Positions 24,418-37,699 of a DNA stretch of 64,000 nt are shown here, piece by piece. Source of the DNA: Sistotremastrum niveocremeum HHB9708 (Eukaryota; Basidiomycota; Agaricomycetes; Sistotremastrales; Sistotremastraceae). The translations under genes and the position numbers were made by a program. The stretch lies in assembly GCA_001630475.1 (NCBI GenBank), contig KV419415.1:104748-168747 (forward strand), given 5' to 3'. Every line of letters begins with the position of its first letter. Within the stretch, counting starts at the first letter, position 1. Below the pieces are notes generated by a model, which saw nothing but the letters and a program-made list of their open reading frames with translations, was not told where the DNA came from and made no database searches.

Positions 24418-26602
24418 GTTGTGGGACTGGGTGAGACTTTGGTCACTTTGCGTTTATCCTGAACGTATGCCCCATCTCAGTATGTACGTACTTGGCATAT
24501 TCGGTTGATGCTTACCGCCTGGTTACCCCAACCCTGTACGCAAACAAGCGGTCGAACATTGTGCCAACAGAAACGAAGACAAGACCGGTGGTGGTTCCTG
24601 AACGTCAGCCAAGCGGTTTCTTCACGCGTTTGTACGCGTTTTTGTTTTGATTGGTTAAGTTTCTTGGGGAGTCCTTGATAAGAGTCCAAAGGCAATAGAG
24701 TTATGAGTCAAGTTGAACGCGTAAACGACTCGAGACTCCTGCTCGTTGACAGTCAAGTTGAACTTGAACCTCGATATGCCTCGGGTGACGGGATCGGAGT
24801 TTCAATATTTCCTTCGCCGTGCCTGGTCATCCAAATCGTCAGCGTCGTGGTCTTGTATCGTTCTGGAGCTAAGCATAGACGGAAAGGTAATTGAAGACGT
24901 TTCAGTCTTGTTGTGTTCTGATTTATCAAGTGCAAGCGCCCGCCCTTCATAACCGGCCCTGGATAAGTCTCGCTGGCAGTACTCGCCGTATTCTGATCGA
25001 GCCGGACGGAAGCTAATTTGATCCCACCGCGTCGAACTGAAGTAGAACAAGGCTCCCCAGCTTGGCTAACCTCTTCAGGCTTGTGGATGGGAGATGTGAA
25101 AGATGTGATAGAGACGGTTGCGAAGCGTGTCCTTGACGATAGTAAAACGTATGTCCCCCTCTCGATTTTTCTATTACATTCAGTGATAATCCTCGTCAGC
25201 CTTACGATCAAGGTTGCGACACCGGAACAGTGGCGATCAGTATCGTCTCATAGTTCATAGCTCCTTATAGCACGTAGATCTCCTTGGCTCAAAGAACCAC
25301 CAGTCCCGAAACTCCACCTCTGAAGCTACCGGATCGCTCGATAGTGGCTCTGAGGACTTGAAAAGCACCCCGGCAGCTATATCAGTTCCAGCTTTGGTTG
25401 ATCGAAGATTTCTCAAGTTTCATCTGTCACAATGCGATTCTCGTTCCAGAGGCACTGTTTTATACCAAAGCAACTTGGTCCCGAATCGCGCGATGTGAAC
25501 TTGACTGCCCCAGAGCTAAAACCACGTCTCCAGCTAATTCCATCCCATCGTGATGACGTCAACAATGAGCTCTGATATCTGTTGCCTTTCGTTAGTGAGC
25601 GCACAGCCCTGACGAGGTGCGCGAAAACTCCAATCAACTTTCTCATGCGATATTCGCTACTACCGTGCCACAATCGGTATCTCGAATCATGGCACAATGC
25701 ATTACGCTAAATAAGGAAGGCGGCGCAAACAACCGCCGTTCATTCATGCCATTGACGCACCGCTCTTCGGTACCTCACATAAGTCGTCCGTGCTTTAATT
25801 CCGTGAGGCTTCCACGGCATTCAATTCTTTGAGCATCTTGGTCCCGTTCTATCCAAGATCAAAGAAAATTCTACGAACACCACGACTTATCGCTCATCGA
25901 TCTCGTGTTCCTTGCTATTTCATCCCTGATCTACGCTCATACTTGAGAGCACGAGTGACTGCTCCTTGTGGTGGAATCCGCGGATTTATTCGTAGATCGC
26001 GTCAACTTCTCTGTGTATCCGTGTTGCAAAAGCAGGAATTCCTAGAAGCTCGATGTCGCAATACTGGGACCAGTAGGGTCTAGACTTCGCCGCCCTACAT
26101 TCGATATGGAAGCTTGTTATGCCGCACTCCTGCTTATTCAAGCCCTGCTCACTTAATGTCATAAAATTCGCTGGTAATCTGGATATGCTTTTTTGAGGCT
26201 GCAGTATCAATTTGAAGTGAATTTTGAGTCTGAACATTTGTTGGTCCCGCTGATAATATCTTGTTTCGTACGTTTCTGAACTCCGAATATAGATTCGAGA
26301 CATTGATCAGACGAGACGCGAACGCTCCTCAGGGTTCCTTCTCTCCGTTTCTCATGAGATAGGAGTCACAGCTGAAAGCATCAAGACCGCGGCGCTGTGT
26401 ATCTCACGGTCCGAGACTTCTATCAACAAACCGAACCAGCGGGAATGGTGCGTAAAAGGGAGGAACAGGGCTAATACCGCGATAACGTTACTGGGTCCAT
26501 TGGCAGTACTATTTATGGGCAGATGCACAAGCACCTAGGTTTGCGCTTCCGGTAATATAACATAAGAGGCGTGTCTGCAAGGGCCGATTCAGTGCTCCGC
26601 TC
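24418..26602. other. Head-to-head intergenic of the NACHT/DUF6535 pair
   Basis: About 2.2 kb separate the starts of the NACHT-WD40 gene and the first DUF6535 gene. No gene is recognised. Several stretches recur in the corresponding intergenic at 31182-32972, for example around 24440-24560 and 26380-26560, and weakly at 36550-36660. This shows that the intergenic was duplicated together with both gene starts. A shared regulatory region is plausible. Confidence 0.6.
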
Positions 26603-29600
26603 ATGTCTCAACACCCCCCAGAGCAATCCTCAAACGCTCAGCATGGTAAGTATTCCTTGTGACGGCAGTCTCGCTGTACTATATGTATTTTCTATATTCA
26701 CACTTTTTTCACAGGAGAGCTTTCGGAGCTCTTGAAGATTATGCGCAAGCAAAGCGAATTCATCGAACATCAAACAAGACTCTTGGAAAATCATTTCACT
26801 AATACGGAAAAGACCCGGAATAATTCTCCAAAGTCTCCTTCAATTCATTCAAACGACTCTAATGGGGCCGTGCCGCAGCCTCCCACCCCCGAAGAAAAAT
26901 TTAAAATTGAGAAGCAAGGGCAGGCGCAATCGGGGTCCAACACGAAGCCCTCTTGGTCCGGAGCTGTGCTTCCCCCGCGGTGGGACGATGACGTTGGATG
27001 GTCGATGGTTTTTCAAACGGCTCTGAAGAAAATAAAAGAGCAGGTGGATTTCTGGAAAGAAAGTTTGGACAATACCCTTCTTTTCGTATGTCCCTACTAT
27101 CGACTCGCAATGATTCCCAATATCTCAAATCTCATACAGATTACACTTTTTTCTGCCATAGTGACAGCGTTTCTGCTGTCAAATCTGAGTGCACTCGAAG
27201 CTGCTCCTGATCAACACAACGATCAATTGCTGCAGAATTTGATTGATTTGATAACTCAAATTGCTTCCCTAAATGGATTGAAAACGCCAACGATTACTCC
27301 ACCTGACCCATTCGTCCCTGCAACATCCGACGAAGTGTCTGCAGCCCTGTGGTATAGCTCACTTATAATAAGTGTTCGATTTTCATTCTTCTTATTACTT
27401 GAGCGTATGTTAATGTGTTTGAACGCAGATATTATGCGCAGGACTCGCAACGTTCTCACGATTCCAGATGATCGATATCCAGGAAGAGCCCCCATGTCCG
27501 GGTTTTCTCGAGAAGGTGATGCGCCTGAAGGACAGAGAACAATTGTCTCAGTGGCTTTTGAGCCCTACATTCGACGTCATCAACTGGTCAATTGTTATCT
27601 CTATCGCCTTATTCATGGCAGGCCTTCTCTATCAGCTGTGGAATCTCCATACCCTGATTCTTGCCCCCGTCATTCTGGCTGCGGGTGTTATCGGAACTAC
27701 ACTCTCAGCAGCCGTCGTAATCTTCGTCTGCGCGGTGTCTGTGCATGCTGTTTTTTACGAGGAATCACCGTTTGAAACATCGTTCTCGAGAACGATCCGA
27801 CGAACTATGCTTCGTTCTTTCGGAACTTCGAAGCCAGCGTCATCTGAGAATCATAATGGGGCTGTCGGGAAAAAGCCACGCGAGAGAGTTTCCCAAAGTT
27901 CTAGCGGACCGGCCTCAAACATTCAACCCACAAAGACTCAAATTGAGTCTTGGTGGGCCAAATTGTCTCGTGCGCTTTTGGACCCTTACTCTCTTATTCA
28001 AAAAAATGAGGCGTCACTCCGTTTCTTCAAGCTAGTCTCGCAATGCGATGACGCAAGTCTCCTCAGACACTCGACGCCCGTCATGGTCGAGTATTTTGAC
28101 TCCGTCAAAATGGCACCTGACGACTATAAGAAGCACGTCGCGCCTGCCATCATCAGAGTCTTGGATCCGGATGTTAGTGACGAGACCAAGATTCTCCTTC
28201 TCCAGAACATAATGCGGATTGACAAGAGTGAGTGGTGTTTCATGCTACGGCTAGCTTTTCTTGATTTCATTTCGATTGAATCGTTTGTCAGGCATATTCG
28301 CCAGACAAGGGTCCAAGAGCGAGAACCTTATCAAACCAATCGCCAGGATTTTGTTGAGGGTCCAAGAAGCAGGCGCGGACAAGAGACATGAAATCTGCAA
28401 AGCCGCTTTTCATGCATTGGTTTTTCTCACCGAAAAACTAGAACCCGACAAGGAATCCGAGTCGCAAGCCTCTAATTCAAAGTCTTTAATCATTAGCCGT
28501 GACACAAATTTTGTAGTCCGTGGATTGAAGACTTACAATCATTTGAAGTCAGGAAAAGTACCCAAGGCGTTCTTAGGAGCTCTTCTCGAATTCAGTCATA
28601 TGTCACGGGAGGAGCAACAGGAGGTGCTGCACCAGCTTCCCCTCACCACTTTCCTCTCCAGCTACGTGGCCGCAATATATTGGGCTAACGCCGAGTTGGG
28701 GGATTGGGACCATCGTATCCGATATCGTGGCATCCTCACGGACGTTGTTCGCCCAACTCTTGACAAGGTTATCCAATCATGTGAGGAGAATGATCTTTTG
28801 ACCGGGTTGAAAGATTTCATCGAACGTCTGGGATTCATCCAAATTGAAGCGTCCAACCCTGGTCGCCATGCCCGTGCTTGTGCTGCTTGTATGGGAATCT
28901 TGAGACGCTTGAGAGCGTCTGACAAGCTTCCGCCCATAGATTTTGAACCAGTTGTGGATTTTGGACCCTTGGCCCGTATCTTTCCCTCTGTTGTTACGGT
29001 CTGGGACACGGCAACAAATCAAACCAAAAGCCAAGAGATCAACACAAGGGCCGACCTCGTCACACTTCGTCATCGAGAAGCCCTGGTATTCTTCATTGAC
29101 AAATACGCAGAACGTACTACTTCGTCCGGTAGTGAGAGCACGAAGACAACGGAAAGCGACTCTGAGTCGAGCATCTTCCGGTTCTTAGCCCAATGTCAGC
29201 GCCTTGTGGACGACTTGATTAACGATCCCCGGGCCGACGAGACAGATATAATGCCAACAGCCCTTCCGCAAAGTTCAAAGGACTCTGATGATTTGCGGAA
29301 CGTTGTCTCCGATCAATTTCTAGAGCCCGTACTGGGAGAGGAAGAGACGGAAGAAAAGAATATTCTTCTCGAAAACATACGATTCAGACTCTGTTGCAGC
29401 GAAGGCACATATATTAAACATTTCCGAGGTCAGTAATCTCGTTGTAGACTCATGGGAGAGAAAAACTTAGAATTTGTTCCAGAACATCGTCACCTGCAGT
29501 CATGGGGAACAGATTCCTCCAATATCCCACAAAAGAATGATGATGAAAAGAGCTCGGATTCCGGGAATCTCAACGAAAAAGGTGAAAGAAACGAGAGTAC

Positions 29601-29762
29601 GTTGAATCATCTGTTGGCACGGTGCAGTTGTGACATCTGTCATTACTAGATAATGGAATCGAAGAGGACGAAGGTTTCATCACTCAAGCTTTCCGAATGC
29701 TACGACAGCTATCATTTCGACCAGGGAGGGATGATTCTTCCGGGACTGACATTTTGGCCTGA
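26603..29762 (+). CDS. DUF6535 membrane protein, copy 1
   Basis: Seven exons (26603-26645, 26715-27085, 27140-27373, 27429-28227, 28292-29428, 29483-29596, 29650-29762) sum to 2811 nt and 936 aa. A short helix (LKIMRKQSEFIEHQTRLLE) and a disordered linker lead to the signature RWDDDVGWSMVFQTALKKI, then ESLDNTLLF. Four membrane segments follow: LFSAIVTAFLLSNLSAL, LWYSSLIISILCAGLATF, WSIVISIALFMAGLLYQLW, and VILAAGVIGTTLSAAVVIF plus its extension. This matches the DUF6535 domain, widespread and unexplained in Agaricomycetes. The remaining 550 residues are helical and probably cytosolic, with YWANAELGDWDHRIRYR and CAACMGILRRLR. The biochemical function is unknown. It lies head to head with the intact NACHT-WD40 gene. 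Confidence 0.88.
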
Positions 29763-30019
29763 CATTTCCAACGAGACTGCTGTCCGAGTGCAGCCGCTGC
29801 AGCGGCGACCCGGCCCGTATATTCAACCTCATGTAGCACGACGCTGATACTATTCGTCCCGTCCTTTGGGATGAATACGGGTCTTTTCATTAGCGATAAA
29901 CAGAATAAAATTGTCGATTCAATGTAAAGTAATACTATTATAGGTTCCGTGGAGTAAGCGCATTCTGTCAGGGATGAAGTAGGTTCGAATGAGCCTAAGG
30001 ATGAAGACGTCGTTGAGCT
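29763..30019. other. Junction between duplicated blocks
   Basis: This short stretch lies between the stop of DUF6535 copy 1 and the point where similarity to the NACHT gene begins again on the minus strand. It should contain the recombination or truncation joint of the block duplication. Confidence 0.45.
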
Positions 30020-31181
30020 GAGACTACATCTCAGAATGGCTTTCTCCAAGCCTCGAATTGCGTCTGCCGGGCTTGAGAATATCCCGAAGAGAACACGCTT
30101 TAGTCCATAATGTTAGAAATTGTGGTACCAAGGTAGTGAATGACACACTAGGAAAACCTCTACTGGGGTATTCTCCGAAGAGGGTGGCACATGATGCACA
30201 TCGAACAGTCTCCCCAACGATATTGTTCACGAGGTCGGATAACTCCGAGATGCTGGAATGCGCGTCGACCATCTCCACGAAACCGTATACATTCGTCATT
30301 GTCCTCAGAAGGGAGACAACTCGCTGATCTCGCTGGCTCCGGGAACGATGGGCCTGGCGATGCGATAAGAAAACTCAGATAGCCTAGGAACAAGGGATAA
30401 GGTGAATACCTTATACGCGAGGGACATCACTTTCAAGCCAAGTCAACGAGAGGGCAGATCTACACTGTGATTGGGATGTGTTCGAGCTTCTATTCCTTTC
30501 GGAAGAGAGACCTACCGATGCTAAACCAACGACTACTGAAGCAACGGCGGAGAATTTCTCGAACACGTTGAGAAAGTCGATCCAGACGCTATCCTCCAAG
30601 CTGCTGGGATCGGGAAGATCGTGCTTGAGAAAAGAAGGCGGCGCGAGACGATCTACGTCCATTTGCGTTTTGCACAGAAGCCTCTCCGTTGTTCGTTGTG
30701 AATCTGACTTTAATCGCAGAGACAGCGTCAAGTGAATCGAAGCTTTGAGATCTACCAGATCGAATAGAATCGACACTTCTGCAAGAAGGTATTAGATGAT
30801 TTGATCTTGAAGCATGAATGGAGAATATCACGCACCTTCGCAGCCCTCTTGAGCGTCCATAAGCTCTCCGACTGTCCAAGTCACTACCCCCAACGACTTG
30901 TCCCTCTTTCTCGTCCTTTCCTGCACTAAAGCAATGTCGAGCTCTGATTCTCGACTTTCCACAGATATATCGAGAGGAGTATACCAGTCGCAATGATCTG
31001 GATCCCAGACATCGGTTCGATGAGCTTCGGGTTCCTCGTCGCAAGTGCTGATGGAGACGTATAGTCGGGGAATTCATTGTCGATCCTCTTCGGAGCTCCT
31101 CGCGCCTCGTTTACTAGAGAATAGATGTCAGTTACGGTTCATACCAATCCACAGACGCATACCGAATATTTCGATGTCCAT
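30020..31181 (-). pseudogene. 5' remnant of a NACHT-WD40 gene (copy b)
   Basis: Read from 31181 leftwards, this repeats the first exons of the intact NACHT gene: ATG exon MDIEIF, then VDLKASIHLTLSLRLKSDSQ, ERLLCKTQMDVDRLAPPSFL and QRDQRVVSLLRTMTNVYGFV. Similarity stops near 30020, before the NACHT domain, so the P-loop and all WD repeats are gone. The 51-nt exon at about 30420-30470 is broken: the conserved Trp codon is TGA, and a nearby small deletion shifts the frame. It sits head to head with DUF6535 copy 2, as the intact gene does with copy 1. It cannot make a full STAND protein; a truncated N-terminal product is unlikely. Confidence 0.85.
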
Positions 31182-32972
31182 GTTGTGGGACGGGGTTAGA
31201 CTGGGAGTTTATCCTGAACGTATGCTCCATCTCAGTACGTACATAGGTGGATAATTCGGTTAATGCTTACCATCTGGTTACCCCCAGACCATATACTAGA
31301 ACAAGGCGTCAGACATCATGCCAGTATAAACGAAGACAAGACCAGTGTTGGTCCCTTAACCGGTACCTTAGCCAGGAAGCTTCTGCCCGCAATTGGACGC
31401 GTATCCTTTCCACGTTTTGAATTTTTTGGTACTTCTTTATCATATAAGGCCACTTCACAGACTCTAGAGTGCATGAATCAAGTTGAACGCGTCTGCTAGG
31501 CTTTGACCTGGATGCGCCGGATGACTGAATCGGGGTTTCAATATTTTCTCTCGCTCACGCTGTGGTCTTATCTCGTTCTGGAACTAAGTGTAGTAGATGG
31601 AACGGTATTTGAAGAACGTTTCAGTCTTGTTGTTTGCCGATTCATGAAGTGTACAGGCCCGCCCTTTACGACCGCCCCTGGATACTGTAGGCATCGCTGG
31701 TATATTCCCAGGTATAATCGGAAGCGCGCAGCCTTTACTTCCTCATTGAGCCGGACGGAAGCAAATTTAATCCGGATCCCTCAAATCGAACGAGAACAAG
31801 GCTGTTCAGCATCGCTACAATTTCCAGGTTTGCAATTGTTTGGATGTCTGAAAGAGATGGCTTCAAAGTGCGGCATTGACCATAGTGACACGTATATTCC
31901 AGTTCTCGCATTTTCCATTCTGTTCACTGAGATTCCTCGTCAGCCTTGCGATCGAAATGATTCGAGTACGACATAGCGAAACAGCGGTGATAAGACCATT
32001 TAATGACTCAAATGCTCTGACTAGCAAATAGGTCTCCTCGGCTCAAACAATTACTGGACCCGAGAATGAACCTTCGAGGCTACTGCATGCGACATTCAAA
32101 TTCGCAGTATTTTGAATCGCGGCACCATTCATTACTTTGAATGAAGGAGGCAGCGGTACCAACCGCCGTCCGTCCATGCCCTTTGGTGCACTACTGTACT
32201 CTTCAATTTCTCGCGCAAGTCGGCTGTGCTTTGATTCCGTCAGGCTTCCGCCGCACCTGACCCTTCGAGCAACTTCCAATTTCTCAGGATCTCGGGTGGA
32301 AAAAAAATTTTAACAACGCTGCAACTGATTTTCTCGTCCATTTCTGTTCCTCACGATTATATTCCCCATCTATGCTTTTCTTCAGAGCTCGAGACTGTAC
32401 AACTTGTGGTGGATTCCGCGGATCTCTGTGTAGATGGGATGTCTTGCTGTGTGTGTTTGTGTTGCGCAGGCAGGATTTCCCAGAAGTTCGATGTCGCCAT
32501 ACTGTGACCATTAGGGTCTAGACTTTGCCGCCGACTATTCAATATAAACCTGGTTTTCTGCATTCCCACTTATTTGAGCTCTGCTCTATAGATGTGATCA
32601 AACCTGGATATGCATTCGAGACTCGCAGTATGAGTATGGACTAGATCTTTGGCTCGAAATCTCTTGATATTACTCCTTGGACTCCGAGTATATTTGAGAC
32701 GCTGAGATGTGAACGCTGTCCAGGGGTTCCTTCTCTCGGATTCTCATGAGACAGGAGTCGTTTCAGGACTTCCGAGCCGTGTATCTCACGGTTCGATACT
32801 TCTATCAACAAACAAAACAGCGGGAATGGTTCGAAATTGGGAGGAACAGGCCTAACACCGCGATAACGTTACCGGGCCCATTGGCTGAACTATTCATAGG
32901 AGGATCAATGTCCGCGCTTCCAGAATATAAAATCAGAGACGTGTCCCAGGGAGGTGCTTCAGCGCTACCATC
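31182..32972. other. Duplicated head-to-head intergenic (block 2)
   Basis: No gene recognised. Parts are recognisably the same as 24418-26602: near 31185-31340, and near 32765-32900, where runs such as GTGTATCTCACGGT and ACCGCGATAACGTTAC occur in both. The duplication therefore carried the whole region between the two gene starts. Confidence 0.6.
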
Positions 32973-35900
32973 ATGTCACACGACTCCCATGAGCAATCCT
33001 CCAAATCTCAACATGGTAAGCCTTCTCTGTGATGCCAGCCTCGACCAACTATGCACATGCATTTCTTATGTTAATATACGCATTGTCTTCACAGGTGAAA
33101 TTTCGGAGCTCTTGATCATTATGCGCGAGCAGAGAGACTTCCTGGCACGGCAAACAACCGCCTTGGAGATGCATTTCGGTACTACCGCAACAAGCCTTCC
33201 CAGCTCTCCAGGGTCTCCCTTAATTAAATCGAACGGCTTGAATGCCTGTAAGTTTTCTCCCACCTCTCTATGTCCGAAGAAAAGTATCATTTGATAACCA
33301 AGGGAAAACGCAAGCTGCGTCTGAGACGAAACCCTCCTGGTCCGGAGCTGTGGTTCCCCCGCGATGGGACGATGACGTTGGATGGTCGATGGTTTTACAG
33401 ACGGCTCTGAAGAAAATCAAAGAGCAAGTGGATTTCTGGAAAGAAAGTTTGGACAACACTCTTCTTTTCGTCAGTCTCCCCTATCGCTCGCACTGATTTC
33501 AACCCTCTCAAAATTTCATTCAGATTACCCTTTTCTCCGCGATAGTCACAGCGTTTCTGCTATCAAATCTGACTGCGCTCGAAGCCGCTCCTGATCAGCA
33601 CAACGATCAATTGCTGCAGAATTTAATCAATCTGATAGCTCAAATTGCCTCGCTAAACGGATTGAAGACGCCCACTATTACTCCACCGGACCCATTCGCT
33701 CCCGCGACATCCGACGAGGTGTCTGCAGCCCTGTGGTATAGCTCACTTATAATCAGTGTTCGATTATTGTTTCTTTCTATTAGTCAGCCATATCTTGACG
33801 TATTTCAATGCAGATATTATGCGCGGGACTAGCAACGTTCTCACGGTTCCAGATGATGGACATCCAGGGAAAGCCCCGGGGCCGGGGATTCCTCGAAAAG
33901 GTGATTCGCTTGAAGGACAGAGAACAACTAGCCCAACGGCTCATAACTCCCACGTCTGACGTCATCAATTGGTCAATTGTTGTCTCCATTGCGCTTTTCA
34001 TCGCTGGTCTTCTCTATCAGCTGTGGAATCTCCATGCCTTAATTGTCGCCCCCGTCATCCTTGCCGCAGGTATTATTGGTACCGCGTTGACAGGACTAGT
34101 TGTGGTCTTCGTCGCTGGAGTATCAATCCATGCTATCCTCTACGAAGAATCGCCGTTCGAGACGTCGTTCTCGAGACTTCTCGGGAGAACTGTGTGGTGC
34201 ATCATGGGCGGTTTGAGGGATCTCAGAAGATGGAGGCCTTCGATAAGACCACCATTTACATACTCCAAAAAGGTTACAGACAAAGAGGGGCCAGCTCCCG
34301 AGTGCCATTCCATTAGCGAGTTTAGTTGGACCAAATTATCTCGAGCACTTTTCAGCCCTCACTTTTGTGTCGCAAAACACGAGGCTTCGCTCTATTTCTT
34401 CGAGCTAGTCTCGCAGTGCGATGACGGAAAATTACTCGAACACTCCACACCTGTCATGGTTGAGCATTTTGACTCCGTCGAATTGGCATCTGACGAGTAT
34501 AAGATGCACGTTGCGCGTGCCATCATCAGAGTCTTGGATACGGACGTTGGTGATGACACCAAACTTTTCCTCCTCCAGAACATCATGCGGATTGACAAGA
34601 GTGAGTGGCGCTGTCATACAACGGCTGGCTTCACTCGATTTTGATTCGACTGATTCAATTGTCAGACATATTCGCTCGAAAGGAGCCCAAGAGTGGATAC
34701 CTTATCAAAACCATCGCCAGGATTTTATTGAGGGTCCAAGAAGCAGGCGCGGACAAGGGACATGAAATCTGCAAAGCCGCTTTTCACGCATTGGTTTTCC
34801 TCACCGACAAACTAGAACCCAAGCCAGAACCACCAGCGGAAGCCTCTGATATAGAGCCTTTGGACAACCGCCGAGTCCGTCGTGGGATGCCTATTTCTGA
34901 TGCAGAATTTGTAGTTCGTGGATTGGGGAGCTACAATCCTTTGAAGTCAGGAAATGTACCCAAGGCCTTCTTAGGAGCCCTGCTCGAATTCAGCCATATG
35001 TCATGGGAGGCGCGACAGGAGGTGCTGAACCACAAGCAGCTTCCTTTATCCACCTTTCTCTCGAGCTACGTGAGCGCAATATACTGGGCCAACGCAGAGT
35101 TGGGAGAATGGGATCACCGTGCCCGATATCGTCGCATTCTAACGGATGCCGTCCGCCCTACTCTTGACGGCATTATTGGATCGTACAGCAAAGACAATCT
35201 TTTATTCGAGTTAAAAGGTCTCATCGAAGGTCTGGGTGGCTGGATTGAAAAATCCAAACCCGCGGAGCGTCATAAGCGTGCTTGCGCTGCTTGCATGGGG
35301 ATTCTGAGGCGCTTGAGGGTTTCTAACAAACTTCCCAAGACAGGTCTCAAGCCGATCGTGGATTTTGGACCCTTAGCCCATATTTTCCCTTCCGTTGCCT
35401 TGAATAACGCCGAAGATACGTCGACGAATGAAACCATATCCAAGGGGATCACCAGAAGAGCCGACCTCGTTACTCTTCGTCATGTAGAAGCGCTGGTATT
35501 CTTCATTGATGAATACGCAGAATATACTACTTCATCTGGTAGTGATGGCGCGAAGGCGACGGAAAGCGACACTGGGTCGAGCATCTTCCGATTCTTGATC
35601 CAATGTCAGGCCCTTGTGGTAGCCCTGCTAAAGGATCAGGATCCACAGCCCATTCAGACAGACGTAATGCCGACAGCCCCTCCGCAAAGTTCTCAGGACT
35701 CTGATGATTTGCGGAATATTGTCTCCGATAAATTTCTAGAATCTGAACTGACGGAACAGGAGACAAAGGAAGCACGAAATCTTCTCGAAAACATACAAGT
35801 CAGACTCAGTTGCAGCGAAGGCACATATATTAAATATTTTCGAGGTGAGTCATCTCGTTGCAGTTTCAAAGGAGGAAAGACCTTAGTAAATTGTTCCAGA

Positions 35901-36179
35901 ACATCGTCACCTGCAGTCTTGGGAAACAGACCCTCTCAACGCCCCGTCAAAGAGTGATGATGGAAAGAGCTCTGACTCCGAGAATATTGACGAGAAAGAC
36001 AAAGGAAACAAGAGTACGTTGAATGATCTGTTGGCACAATGCTGTTTTGACACATCCCATTCCTAGAAAGTGGAATGGGCGACGATGAAGGTTTTGTCAT
36101 CCAAGCTTTCCGGATGATACGACAGCTATCATTTGGTCCAAGAAGAAACGATTCTTACGGGTCTGGATCCCAGGCTTGA
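32973..36179 (+). CDS. DUF6535 membrane protein, copy 2
   Basis: The closest relative of copy 1, with the same exon plan: 32973-33015, 33095-33247, 33285-33469, 33524-33757, 33814-34600, 34666-35844, 35900-36013, 36067-36179 (2808 nt, 935 aa). The DUF6535 signature (RWDDDVGWSMVLQTALKKI), four membrane segments and the C-terminal markers (YWANAELGEWDHRARYR, CAACMGILRRLR) are all present. The oddity is in the linker. Relative to copy 1, part of exon 2 is out of frame, and the model stays open only if a 37-nt stretch, 33248-33284 (gtaag...aaaag, with a pyrimidine tract), is spliced out. Either a new short intron has arisen or the gene carries a frameshift. Its divergent partner is NACHT remnant b. 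Confidence 0.8.
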
Positions 36180-36329
36180 TGACATGCCGTCCGACAGCAG
36201 TTGTTCGTATCAGTGTCCTGATAGTGTTGCGTGTTCCGTCAACTATTATATTCAGCGCATGCTGCCGAAGATATGACCGTCCTTGAGCCATGACTGAGGG
36301 CTATGAGAGCTGTACTCGCAAATTGGACG

Positions 36330-36550
36330 CAAATTGGAGTGCCGTCTTCACGGTCGAGAACGTTCCGAAAAGGATATGCTTTGGTCCGTGATGTTAGAAA
36401 ATGAGGTCCGAAGTGCTTTGTGAATGACGTACCGGGCAAGCCTATTCTGATGTATTTTTCGGCGAAATTTGCTCATCGTAAAGTCTCCCCAACGGTGTAG
36501 CTAACGAAGTCGGATAACTTAAGATCCTAGAACGCGCGTTCATCCAGCTG
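36330..36550 (-). pseudogene. Scrap of a NACHT-WD40 gene (copy c)
   Basis: About 220 bp match, on the minus strand, the exon 5/intron/exon 6 region of the intact NACHT gene and of remnant b. Shared stretches include the one around GTTGGGGAGACT and the cluster around TTATCCGAC. Both frames are broken. This is the third, most reduced NACHT copy. It sits upstream of DUF6535 copy 3 in the same relative position as the other two, with a trace of the block intergenic at about 36600-36660. Confidence 0.7.
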
Positions 36551-37699
36551 CGCTGTGTGTGAGCAGGTAAAAAATTGTTGAATTGAATTGGCTAGTTCTT
36601 ACCGTTTGGATACCCCAGCTCTTTTATCAAGCAAGCCGTCTACCTTCCGAATAACGGGCTTGAGGACCAGGCTGCTATGGGTGAGAGTTAGACCTCGACT
36701 CTCTGAGGGTTGGCCAAGGGGTTGGCAGGTGTTGTGGGGGTACTAGTTCACGTCCCGGGCCGTTCGTTGAAGTGTTCAGAGTTGCTTGTCGTCATTCAAA
36801 AGCCGTTTTTGGTACAGCTGTATCCACGAATTAAGCTGGAACGGTAAAGTCTTTGAACGTCGTTGTGGACGTCTCGAATCGCGCCGGTTGCGGATGAGAT
36901 GTTTCGGAGTTCCAATATCTTCCTAGCCGCCGGATTTCCCTAGTTTTGTCTACACCTCGAGTTACGAGGACTGTACATGTAGCCTGAGCCTAATCTTCCA
37001 AAAACGGCCTGCATGAGTATGAGCCGGTCATTCCAACTGCTCACATTAATATTGGTTTTGGAAATTGTCATTTCCAGATTGGCATTGAAAGTCTTGGCTG
37101 TGCAGCGCTGAGGTTCGTTCTCACTGAACTTCTCAGCGCTAGGAACGATGGCAGCATTAGGGTCTAGCTGAGCACGCCATCTAACACTTCTTTCTCTACC
37201 CTAAAAATTGATGTTTAAACATAAGGCTGCAAACACGAAGCAACTCATCATTCATCCAACCTTCTTCCTGGCAGTTCCTGCAAAATCACTAGAAACCTCG
37301 AAGTGTATTTACTACTATTCAGATTCTGAAGCCAGGAATACCATGAGAGAATTTGACGCTGTTCAGGGCCAGCCATCACTTCCTTTTCACTCGGTCGACA
37401 GGAACTCAGCTCCGGATTACTCGTGCTCATGATGATTAGCGCTATGTCCACCTCCAGATTCAAATCGTTCAGGATCAGCACGAAGAAGAGCGGAGATAGC
37501 ACTCGACCAAAGGAACAGGGGCTGTTCACCCAAAAATGGCACAGATTTCATTCGTTTTGTGATGATGGGAAAAGGACAGAAGCAACATCGGCGCGGACCG
37601 TGGAACCCTGTGATTTAACTCACCAAATCATATACCAAGAGGGATGCCACCGCGGCCAGGTTCCAGTTCCCTTAGCCTCTATCTCATCCACTCAGCAGT
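36551..37699. other. Degenerate block-3 intergenic
   Basis: No gene recognised. The left 100 bp still resemble the intergenics of blocks 1 and 2 (around GTTACCCC in those, GGATACCCC here). The rest has diverged. A minus-strand frame at 37248-37529 faintly recalls a reverse transcriptase but is too short to call. Confidence 0.45.

Noticed and set aside
37248-37529. Minus-strand frame resembling a reverse transcriptase (SPLFFVLILNDL, DIALI)
   Set aside because: Only 93 residues, no YxDD box and no flanking element structure. The likeness could be chance.
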